From NCBI GenBank assembly GCA_030595585.1, contig JAUVCY010000156.1, positions 1-5,339 on the forward strand: a stretch of 5,339 nt of DNA, in the 5' to 3' direction. Of this stretch, positions 1 through 5,339 are shown in pieces; within the stretch, counting starts at the first letter, position 1, and the number at the start of each line of letters is the position of its first letter. Below the pieces are notes generated by a model, which was not told the origin of the DNA, did no database searches, and was given only the letters and a program-made list of their open reading frames with translations. The translations under genes were made by a program, and so were the position numbers. Source of the stretch: Thermoplasmatota archaeon (GTDB lineage Archaea; Thermoplasmatota; Penumbrarchaeia; Penumbrarchaeales; Penumbrarchaeaceae).

Positions 1-2220
1 TACGTTCCCGCCTGGCCCATTCTGTCTGTATTCCACACGGACCGATCCAACGCCCTTATCATCAGATGCTGAATATGTTACAGGGAGCAGGTCGCCCGTT
101 GTCGCCCATGGGGCCTCCATTAGCCATATATCAGGCAGGATGGGGTCGACCGTCAGGTTCGAAAGGAAGGGGAGATACCCCCCGGCTGTAACGGTGATGT
201 TTACCTTATCGGTGGTGTTGGTGGAGAAGAGGAAATTGATATCTCCCCCGGGGCCTGTAAGGCCGTACTCGTAATATCCCTCCTGCTGGAGGCAGACGAG
301 CGCCCCTTCCACGGGGGTCCCGGACATGTTGCGAACGGAGATGTTTATATCCACGTCGGACGACCCTGTCAAGGGGACGAAGGACACATTGAGCTCTCCT
401 GGTTCGACGGTCCTCACCGCCATCTCGGGGTCTCCAAGCAGGTTGAGAGTATACTGTATCCATCTGGCTGCACCATCGTTGGACGAATACCCCACGAACT
501 GGTTCTTCCCGGATGCGAACTGGTCTCCCACCCTCTGGAGGTCCTTCTTGAACAGCTCCTGGGCGATGATGTACTGGAACTGTGCGGACGCCCCGTAACC
601 AGGCATACCGGGGGCATACCAGCCGTACCTGCTGTTTCCAATGTATGCGATCGCGCCCCCGTCCGGCTCCAGCACGTGCTTCTCCGCGATGCAGTCGTTG
701 GACTCGAACCTCGTTGTGATGCATCCTATCGAGGAGAGGACCCCTGTTCCAGCATTCGTGTCATATTTGTACACGTCGCCGTTGTACAGGATGTAGGAAC
801 CTCCCGTGGGCGACCCCATGCCCATCGAGTTAGCGTTGCTGTGGCCGGAGTGGAATGTCAGGCCCGCGCCCAGGTTGAGCGAGTCGATGAAAGAGCTCTT
901 GGAGAGGGTCCCGGCCTGTCTGTAGTCGTTATCGTACAGGGATGTGATATTGTATGAGCCCGGGATAAGATCCTTGGCGATCCTGTCGTTCCCGATCGAT
1001 GAGTTACTGCTTGAATCAAGGTACTCTCCGGCCATGGTCACGTTGAGCAGATACCCCTCTCCCGGCTCTATCTCGTAGCCGAGCACCTTTGATACGAAAG
1101 CGTCCGCCTGGCCTTCCGTCTGGACAGGGGCCCTCCCCACGAATACGTCCGGATGCAGGTCAACGTTGTCCGCGACCTCCCCCCAGATGGCATCACCGTC
1201 AGCGTTGTACGTTCCGTCCAGGTCCGAAAAGTAGAGGTCTGTGGTTATATATTTCTCCTCCCAGGGACCGCTTCCGGAGTATACGTAGCCGTAACAGGCC
1301 CTGTACGGGACCAATGCGACATCTCCTCCCAGCAGCACGTATTCCGTGTCCCAGCTGGCAACGGCATCCCTTATGAAATTCCTCAACTTCTCCGCCCTGT
1401 CCGTTCCGTTGTAGTTCGCCATGATGAAGGATATCTCCACGGTCCTGCTGGGTACGCCCTTCCTCGTCTTCCACTCCTCCAGCACCTGGAACGCTTCACC
1501 CACATATGCCGTATCGGTCACGATCACGTACTGTATGTCCTCATCCTTCAGGATCCCGGTGGGGTCGAACTTGGACCTGGAGAACCTGCTCATGTCCTGC
1601 GGGTTCTCGATGGACCTGGACACCATGGTGTCAAAGGAGGAGATCTCCCGGCCCCCTTCTTCCCCCTCCTCCGTGCCCGTCAAGGACAGGAGGATCTCCA
1701 TCCTGGTGACGACCGCCAAAGCCCCATCCACGGGCAACACGGGATTGAACGTGTATGTGAGGGTCCGATAGCCCCTGGTGTATCCATCGTCGACGAACTC
1801 CAGGGCCGACCCGGGAGCGCTCTGTGCCGGATGCTGCACCGTTTCACCGGCCTGGGATACGGGGTACGGAGATGGAATGCCCATTATCCTTCCCTCGAAC
1901 GGGATCATCTCGATCTCCATCTCCGGTATGCTGATCTCCATGTTTTCAGCATCATGAGGTACAAGTATCTCGATACTTCGAACTGGAAGTGCGGCCTCAC
2001 CCGGCGACATGGGCATGGAGCAGCCGTCTGCGGTGACAGCGTGATATCCATCCACTATAAGAAATCCCAAAGTGGTGGGATCGAACTCAAGTTCCAATGA
2101 GATGTGGATACGGCCACCCGCGTCGGGGCCCTCCCCCGAGCCCGACCCAAAAATCGATCCACCCGAGAGGAGAACGATGGTCACCAGCGATATCTTCAAC
2201 AGCTTCCCAAGGCCTATCAA
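1..2220 (-). CDS. Secreted C25-family (gingipain-like) cysteine peptidase, 3' end missing
   Basis: The frame is open for 740 codons with no stop and leaves the window at its left edge, so the C-terminus is missing. I chose the TTG start because GGAGGAA lies 5-7 nt upstream and the codons after it encode a signal peptide (Lys6 and Lys9, then a hydrophobic core at about 10-25). In this frame no ATG lies near that site. Residues about 40-225 look like the C25 propeptide, including GYTRGYR at 146-152. The catalytic domain spans about 228-605: YVIVTD (231-236), YVLLGGD (294-300), an Asp-rich loop at 328-348 resembling calcium-binding loops of the family, SGHS with the likely catalytic His460, SIGC with the likely nucleophile Cys500, then GNSRYGWY and LLGDPEM (594-600). 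An Ig-like beta region follows. Ten N-x-S/T sequons fit an exported, glycosylated archaeal protein. Family assignment is strong. Substrate is unknown, and Arg/Lys specificity should not be assumed. It may carry further Ig domains or a membrane anchor beyond the window. Confidence 0.9.
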   Translation of the reverse strand, partial: MIGLGKLLKISLVTIVLLSGGSIFGSGSGEGPDAGGRIHISLELEFDPTTLGFLIVDGYHAVTADGCSMPMSPGEAALPVRSIEILVPHDAENMEISIPEMEIEMIPFEGRIMGIPSPYPVSQAGETVQHPAQSAPGSALEFVDDGYTRGYRTLTYTFNPVLPVDGALAVVTRMEILLSLTGTEEGEEGGREISSFDTMVSRSIENPQDMSRFSRSKFDPTGILKDEDIQYVIVTDTAYVGEAFQVLEEWKTRKGVPSRTVEISFIMANYNGTDRAEKLRNFIRDAVASWDTEYVLLGGDVALVPYRACYGYVYSGSGPWEEKYITTDLYFSDLDGTYNADGDAIWGEVADNVDLHPDVFVGRAPVQTEGQADAFVSKVLGYEIEPGEGYLLNVTMAGEYLDSSSNSSIGNDRIAKDLIPGSYNITSLYDNDYRQAGTLSKSSFIDSLNLGAGLTFHSGHSNANSMGMGSPTGGSYILYNGDVYKYDTNAGTGVLSSIGCITTRFESNDCIAEKHVLEPDGGAIAYIGNSRYGWYAPGMPGYGASAQFQYIIAQELFKKDLQRVGDQFASGKNQFVGYSSNDGAARWIQYTLNLLGDPEMAVRTVEPGELNVSFVPLTGSSDVDINISVRNMSGTPVEGALVCLQQEGYYEYGLTGPGGDINFLFSTNTTDKVNITVTAGGYLPFLSNLTVDPILPDIWLMEAPWATTGDLLPVTYSASDDKGVGSVRVEYRQNGPGGNV

Positions 2221-2225
2221 GGACG

Positions 2226-2232
2226 TTCCTCC
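2226..2232 (-). promoter_or_regulatory. Ribosome-binding site fixing the TTG start of the C25 peptidase
   Basis: On the minus strand this reads GGAGGAA, with 7 nt between the GGAGG core and the TTG codon at 2220-2218. It matches the pyrimidine-rich 3' end of archaeal 16S rRNA. Together with the signal peptide that begins immediately after, it decides for the unusual TTG start. Confidence 0.75.
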
Positions 2233-2266
2233 AGGTAAAACCTGCCATACCCTTCTGGCATTCCAT

Positions 2267-2286
2267 ACTTAAATTATTATCCCCTT
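2267..2286 (-). promoter_or_regulatory. Candidate archaeal promoter (TATA-like) for the C25 peptidase gene
   Basis: This is the most AT-rich stretch in the gap. Read on the minus strand it is AAAGGGGATAATAATTTAAG, with a purine-rich, BRE-like portion ahead of an AT-rich TATA-like core. Its core lies about 50 nt upstream of the TTG start. With the usual archaeal distance of about 25 nt to the transcription start, the leader would be about 25 nt and contain the ribosome-binding site. The match to a TATA consensus is loose, so this is inference from position and composition. Confidence 0.5.
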
Positions 2287-2295
2287 TAATCTCAC

Positions 2296-2325
2296 CTTAT
2301 CAAGGGAACGCTTATCAAGGGAACG
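2296..2325. repeat. 15-bp perfect tandem duplication
   Basis: CTTATCAAGGGAACG occurs twice back to back (2296-2310 and 2311-2325) with no mismatch. It lies between the peptidase promoter and the hairpin after the CoA-ligase gene, and its last base overlaps the first base of the hairpin stem. It may be a slippage duplication or a pair of binding sites upstream of the peptidase promoter. Confidence 0.85.
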
Positions 2326-2347
2326 GCATGGGGCAACGCCCCATGCC
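2325..2347 (-). terminator. Perfect 10-bp-stem hairpin after the CoA-ligase gene, possible terminator
   Basis: GGCATGGGGC (2325-2334) and GCCCCATGCC (2338-2347) are exact reverse complements separated by a 3-nt loop. The hairpin begins 22 nt past the ligase stop codon in the direction of its transcription. The hairpin itself is certain. Its role is not, because no T-run follows it on the minus strand, and archaeal termination usually depends on T-tracts more than on hairpins. It could instead stabilise the 3' end of the ligase mRNA, serve as a processing site, or be a regulatory element of the next gene. Confidence 0.4.
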
Positions 2348-2369
2348 TTATGGGTCCATGATACCAGGT

Positions 2370-3659
2370 TCAAATGGTCTTCCTCTTGTCGATGACCTTC
2401 TTTGCCTTACCCTGTGTCCTGGGTATCGTGCCGGGCTCGAGAAGCTCGACACGGGCCCGGAGCGTCAGGGACTCCTGCAGGCTCTTTCCCACCTTGGTCG
2501 AAAGCTCCTTCAGGTCCACCTTGCCCCAGAACTGGGGTGATACTTCAACCTGAACGTAGAGGTGGTCCAGTTTGGCAGTCTCCAGGATTATCTGGAACTG
2601 CTCGCCCAGCTCCTCTATGCCCACCAGTATGTCCTCGATCTGGGATGGGAATACGTTGACCCCGCCCACGATGAGCATGTCGTCGGTCCTCCCCTTGATC
2701 CTCATGATCCTTGGATGTGACCTTCCGCATTTGCACTTCTCCCAGTTGATCACCGCAAGGTCCCTGGTCCTGTATCTCAGCAGGGGCATCGCCTGCCTGG
2801 TGAGCATCGTGAACACGATCTCTCCCTTCTCCCCCTCGGGAAGGACATCTCCGGTATCCGGGTCTATGGTCTCCACCAGGAACTCATCCGTCCAGATGTG
2901 GAGCCCATCCTGCTCCGGACATTCGACGGCCACTCCAGGGCCGTACAGCTCCGACATCCCGTACAGGTCCTGGGCCTTGATGTGCAGGCTCTTCTCGATA
3001 TGTTTTCTGGTCTCGTCGGACCAGGGTTCCGCCCCGAACATCCCTATCTTGATGCACAGCTCCTTCGGGTCCACCCCTTCCTCCTTCAGCGCCTCGATGA
3101 GGTAGAGTGCATAGGACGGAGTGCAGCAGAGGACCGTGGTCTCCATATCCTTCATCATCCTGATCTGCCTCTTGGTGTTCCCTGTCGCGGTGGGGATCAC
3201 CATGGCCCTCAATCTCTCCGCACCCATATGGAATCCCAGGCCGCCGGTGAAGAGGCCGTAGCCGTAGGCGTTCTGGATGATATCCGTATCATCCGCGCCG
3301 GCGCAGGAGTAACATCTCGCCATGAGGTCCGACCAGGTGTTCAGGTCCTGCTCCGTGTATGATACAACGGTGGGCACACCAGTGGTGCCGGAGGAGGCGT
3401 GTATCCTGTTGACCTGGTCCAGTGGGACGGCAAGTATCCCGTAGGGATAGTGGTCCCTCAGGTCGTTCTTGACGGTGAAGGGGACCCTTGCCACGTCCTT
3501 GAGCGTCTTGATATCCTCCGGGCTCAGGCCGATATCATCGAACTTCCTCTTGTACATTGGAACGTTATCGTACGCGTGTTTGATCTGTTTCTTCAGCTTC
3601 TCCAGCTGTACCTGCTCTATCTCTTCCCTGCTTAGGAACTGCTCTTTCTCCTGGAACAT
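2370..3659 (-). CDS. paaK: Phenylacetate-CoA ligase family protein (aryl-acid:CoA ligase, AMP-forming)
   Basis: A cytoplasmic enzyme of the ANL (adenylate-forming) superfamily. It couples ATP to activation of an aryl acid such as phenylacetate or indoleacetate as its CoA thioester, releasing AMP and pyrophosphate. The 429 residues match the family's usual length. The phosphate-binding loop SSGTTG is at about 89-94, YGMSELYGPG at 233-242, RYRTRD at 295-300, a CKCGR motif at about 309-313, and the hinge and C-terminal domain from GRTDDMLIVGG (323-333). The candidate adenylation lysine lies in the GKAKK stretch near 418. Two ATGs are adjacent (3662 and 3659). The second is preferred because the GGAGG site sits 6 nt ahead of it rather than 3. 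In archaea such enzymes are linked to arylacetate activation feeding indolepyruvate-type ferredoxin oxidoreductases, but no such gene is visible here. Family is sure; the exact substrate is not. Confidence 0.95.
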   Translation of the reverse strand: MFQEKEQFLSREEIEQVQLEKLKKQIKHAYDNVPMYKRKFDDIGLSPEDIKTLKDVARVPFTVKNDLRDHYPYGILAVPLDQVNRIHASSGTTGVPTVVSYTEQDLNTWSDLMARCYSCAGADDTDIIQNAYGYGLFTGGLGFHMGAERLRAMVIPTATGNTKRQIRMMKDMETTVLCCTPSYALYLIEALKEEGVDPKELCIKIGMFGAEPWSDETRKHIEKSLHIKAQDLYGMSELYGPGVAVECPEQDGLHIWTDEFLVETIDPDTGDVLPEGEKGEIVFTMLTRQAMPLLRYRTRDLAVINWEKCKCGRSHPRIMRIKGRTDDMLIVGGVNVFPSQIEDILVGIEELGEQFQIILETAKLDHLYVQVEVSPQFWGKVDLKELSTKVGKSLQESLTLRARVELLEPGTIPRTQGKAKKVIDKRKTI

Positions 3660-3664
3660 CATTA

Positions 3665-3670
3665 CCCTCC
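3665..3670 (-). promoter_or_regulatory. Ribosome-binding site of the CoA-ligase gene
   Basis: The minus strand reads GGAGGG here. Its GGAGG core is 6 nt from the second of two adjacent ATG codons and only 3 nt from the first, which favours the start at 3659. Confidence 0.7.
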
Positions 3671-3746
3671 ATATTCATATCGTCCGTCCAGGCGGGGCAT
3701 CCTGTGCCAATTTCACCCTGGGCGGAATTCCGTGGGATTATCGCCG

Positions 3747-3768
3747 AATTGATAGATAACCTTTGTTG
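3747..3768 (-). promoter_or_regulatory. Weak candidate promoter for the CoA-ligase gene
   Basis: Read on the minus strand, CAAAGGTTATCTATCAATT has a purine-rich block followed by an AT-rich stretch. That is compatible with an archaeal BRE/TATA element about 95 nt ahead of the ligase start. It would give a leader of roughly 70 nt. The match is poor, and the stronger AT-rich core at 3801-3813 could also serve both directions. Confidence 0.25.
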
Positions 3769-3796
3769 GGCCGTCACATGGCCTCTCCGCCGTCAT

Positions 3797-3814
3797 GAAA
3801 ACGTATAATTATAT
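3797..3814 (+). promoter_or_regulatory. Candidate archaeal promoter (BRE/TATA) for the membrane protein
   Basis: GAAAACGTATAATTATAT combines an A-rich BRE-like stretch with a clear AT-rich TATA-like core at 3804-3813. It is the best promoter-like sequence in this gap. Transcription would start near 3832-3838, giving a leader of about 70 nt before the chosen ATG. Confidence 0.5.
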
Positions 3815-3894
3815 CCTTTCGATTCCCCACCCATAGCCGTGTGGATATGATCGAATGGGCCCCAGTAGGGACCCCTCGACCGCAGGGACCTTCG

Positions 3895-3900
3895 GGTGAT
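3895..3900 (+). promoter_or_regulatory. Ribosome-binding site deciding the membrane-protein start
   Basis: GGTGAT complements the ATCACC part of the archaeal 16S rRNA tail and ends 4 nt before ATG 3905. The alternative in-frame starts, GTG 3896 and ATG 3899, overlap this site, and only a weak AGGGA lies further upstream. ATG 3905 is therefore preferred. Confidence 0.55.
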
Positions 3901-3904
3901 GTTT

Positions 3905-5323
3905 ATGGGTTACGTTCTGAAGTGGGGAAATCGAACATGGATGTACGCTCTGGCCCTTGGATTGGGGGCTGGGATGGCGATACTCCTGTTCTGGTACCAG
4001 ATGGCCGGCGTGGAGAATTTCTTCAACTACTACTCCCCGATGCTGGGATATTACGTCCTGCTCTCCATCTGCCAGAGCCACTACTTCAGGAGGGAGCCAA
4101 AACCCGCCTTTAGCGGCATGTTCCGCCAGCTCTTCTCCGTTTTCGGGGCGGTGGTGATCTTCTTCGTCAACCAGTTCATCATGCTCTACGTGTTCAACAT
4201 ACCTGGAACGGAGGCGTTCCCCGACCATCTTCTCTACCAGGGCCCGATCATGATGTCAGGCCATTTCACTTTCATCGTGTTCGGTTTCTTCATATACGGA
4301 TTCGATGATTTCATGTTCAAGGGAAAGCTGTCGGCATGGATGAAGAACGACACCTTGAAGGCGTTCTTCTGGTACCTTGTCATCTGGGTCGTATGGGGCC
4401 TGGTCTTCTTCATGGAGGCAGGTCCGGTGAAGGCCGCTTCATTGGAGAACTGGGACGTACTGCATCAGGACCGAATACTGGCCGTCAGCCAGTGGATCAT
4501 CATCATGTCGCTGATGATACCGCTTGTGTTCAAGGACTACATGCCCGTGTTCCAGAAGAAGCTCAACATCGAGAACGACCTCCTTTTCGGGCTCGTCGTC
4601 CTCTTCCTGGCAGCTGCCATAGGGGCTGCCATCGCCTATTTCTGCTACGGCCTCACCGAATACATCGCCCCATGGGGCGATATCAGCCCCGCTGATAAAT
4701 GGCACCACGTGCTGTACATGGGCACGTTCCCGCTTACACCGGTGATATTGATGGGAGTCTATTCCAACAATTTCAACGACATCGAAGACCCGTTCAACAG
4801 GGTTGTAAAGAGGGTCATGTACCTGATCCCACTGGTGGTGCTCTCCTACTTCGCCTTCCATCTCATCATCGCACAGCCGGAGTTACTACCGAACAAGCTG
4901 CTGGGTACCGATCTCCCATCCGACATGGGCTTCTTCGGTGAGAAACACTGGTACCATCACCTCGACCTCTACTTCAACTTCACCGTATCGATCATCCCGC
5001 TGACCCACCACTGGTTCTGCGCCAGGGCGGGCTTTGTCAAAGAGGATGACAACGAATCAGTAGATTCGTCTTACCCTCGCCGTGCCAACGAATCAGGGGA
5101 TTCGTCTTATCTTCGCAAAAGTATTCGCTCAGAACGTATCGGCTCGGAGGAGGATAAGCCGAAGGCTCCAGAGGAGAGGCCTCCCAGGTCCCACCGTCAC
5201 CGAAAGCCTCGTGAGGAAGAACCACCCACACAGGAGAGGCCCACCGGCAGGTTCTCAGCAAGATCCCCTGTCCGGGAAGATGGAAGGGATCGGCCCGAAC
5301 CCAGGTCCAGGCAGTGGAGATAA
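3905..5323 (+). CDS. Polytopic membrane protein of unrecognised family with charged repeat-bearing C-terminal tail
   Basis: I do not recognise this family. The 472 residues divide into a membrane part (1-377) and a hydrophilic tail (378-472). About nine or ten hydrophobic segments are visible, near 13-33, 44-60, 76-98, 113-133, 154-172, 191-209, 227-250, 269-286, 304-324 and 355-373. Histidines in or beside them stand out: His59, His108, His120, His187, WHH at 266-268, His319, HWYHH at 348-352 and THH at 367-369. These could be metal or heme ligands or proton-transfer residues, but that is inference. There is no cleavable signal peptide, and no canonical heme-copper oxidase or known transporter signature is seen. 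The tail is rich in Arg, Glu, Pro and Ser, begins with two 12-residue repeats (NES-DSSY-R pattern), and is probably cytoplasmic or disordered. The gene ends in TAA followed at once by TAG. ATG 3905 was chosen for its GGTGAT site; GTG 3896 or ATG 3899 would add three or two residues. Confidence 0.85.
   Translation: MGYVLKWGNRTWMYALALGLGAGMAILLFWYQMAGVENFFNYYSPMLGYYVLLSICQSHYFRREPKPAFSGMFRQLFSVFGAVVIFFVNQFIMLYVFNIPGTEAFPDHLLYQGPIMMSGHFTFIVFGFFIYGFDDFMFKGKLSAWMKNDTLKAFFWYLVIWVVWGLVFFMEAGPVKAASLENWDVLHQDRILAVSQWIIIMSLMIPLVFKDYMPVFQKKLNIENDLLFGLVVLFLAAAIGAAIAYFCYGLTEYIAPWGDISPADKWHHVLYMGTFPLTPVILMGVYSNNFNDIEDPFNRVVKRVMYLIPLVVLSYFAFHLIIAQPELLPNKLLGTDLPSDMGFFGEKHWYHHLDLYFNFTVSIIPLTHHWFCARAGFVKEDDNESVDSSYPRRANESGDSSYLRKSIRSERIGSEEDKPKAPEERPPRSHRHRKPREEEPPTQERPTGRFSARSPVREDGRDRPEPRSRQWR
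5050..5116 (+). repeat. Two tandem palindrome-bearing repeats inside the membrane-protein gene
   Basis: Two 31-bp units (5050-5080 and 5086-5116) repeat with a 36-bp period and differ at 4 positions. Each contains a perfect 7-bp inverted repeat, ACGAATC/GATTCGT, around a 4-nt loop (AGTA at 5059-5062, AGGG at 5095-5098). The stems are intact in both copies while the loops differ. The 36-bp period keeps the reading frame and yields two similar 12-residue protein repeats at 383-406. They sit where the membrane domain ends and the charged tail begins. Confidence 0.85.
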
Positions 5324-5339
5324 TAGGCGCCAGAACCGC

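Larger units (their letters stand above)
3663..3904. other. Divergent intergenic region between the CoA ligase and the membrane protein
   Basis: About 240 bp with no convincing gene. It holds candidate promoters facing both ways, the ligase ribosome-binding site, and a GC-rich stretch in the presumed leader of the membrane-protein gene in which GGGACC occurs twice (around 3868 and 3885). CCGTCA also occurs twice (around 3772 and 3790). A GTG-initiated frame from 3841 lacks a ribosome-binding site and mostly overlaps the membrane-protein gene, so I do not call it. Confidence 0.6.

Noticed and set aside
206..724. Minus-strand frame of 172 codons
   Set aside because: It is in another frame within the C25 peptidase catalytic region, is very Arg-rich, and has no recognisable motif. 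It is a shadow.
1153..2100. Long open frame of 315 codons on the plus strand
   Set aside because: It lies wholly antisense to the C25 peptidase, whose frame carries recognisable catalytic motifs, a signal peptide and a ribosome-binding site. The plus-strand product has no recognisable motif, and long antisense frames are common in GC-rich coding DNA.
2572..3362. Plus-strand frames opposite the CoA ligase
   Set aside because: They are antisense to a complete, well-recognised PaaK-type enzyme and encode nothing recognisable.
3841..4113. GTG-initiated plus-strand frame of 90 codons before and across the membrane-protein start
   Set aside because: No ribosome-binding site precedes it, and most of it overlaps the membrane-protein gene in another frame. 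The product is Gly/Pro-rich without motifs.
3905..5038. Heme-copper oxidase or AmoC/PmoC-like monooxygenase subunit
   Set aside because: Histidine clusters invite the comparison, but I do not see the spacing of ligand motifs of either family, and the length and segment layout do not match PmoC. A function cannot be assigned from sequence alone.
5050..5116. Possible CRISPR array
   Set aside because: Only two units with a 36-bp period. The stretch between them is a few bases, too short to be a spacer, and the repeats are in frame within a gene.

Overview
The window looks like a piece of a GC-rich euryarchaeal chromosome, most plausibly Thermoplasmata or a relative. This is inferred from three things. 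Ribosome-binding sites match the archaeal 16S tail (GGAGG, GGTGAT), and AT-rich TATA-like elements sit upstream of genes. Arginine is often encoded by AGG/AGA, and the gene set combines a secreted gingipain-type C25 protease rich in N-glycosylation sequons with a PaaK-type aryl-CoA ligase. The lineage is not proven by any marker gene here.

Layout: positions 1-2220 (minus strand) hold the first 740 codons of a large secreted cysteine peptidase of family C25. It starts at a TTG codon with a strong Shine-Dalgarno site and runs off the left edge. Positions 2221-2369 are an intergenic strip with the peptidase promoter, a 15-bp tandem duplication and a perfect 10-bp-stem hairpin just after the next gene's stop. 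Positions 2370-3659 (minus strand) encode a complete phenylacetate/arylacetate-CoA ligase (PaaK type). Positions 3660-3904 are a divergent intergenic region with a good candidate promoter facing right and a weaker one facing left. Positions 3905-5323 (plus strand) encode a polytopic membrane protein of unrecognised family. It has histidines in and near its membrane segments and a roughly 95-residue charged, low-complexity tail. The start of that tail is built from two tandem 36-bp repeats, each containing a perfect palindrome. Only 16 bases follow its stop.

The three genes do not form an evident pathway. The two minus-strand genes are separated by 149 bp containing a hairpin and a fresh promoter, so they are probably transcribed independently. 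The membrane gene is divergent. The CoA ligase acts in the cytoplasm on aryl acids, the C25 protein acts outside the cell, and the membrane protein's job is unknown. The least explained parts are the membrane protein, its palindrome-bearing tail, and the repeat/hairpin cluster between the minus-strand genes. I see no tRNA, rRNA, CRISPR array or insertion sequence.
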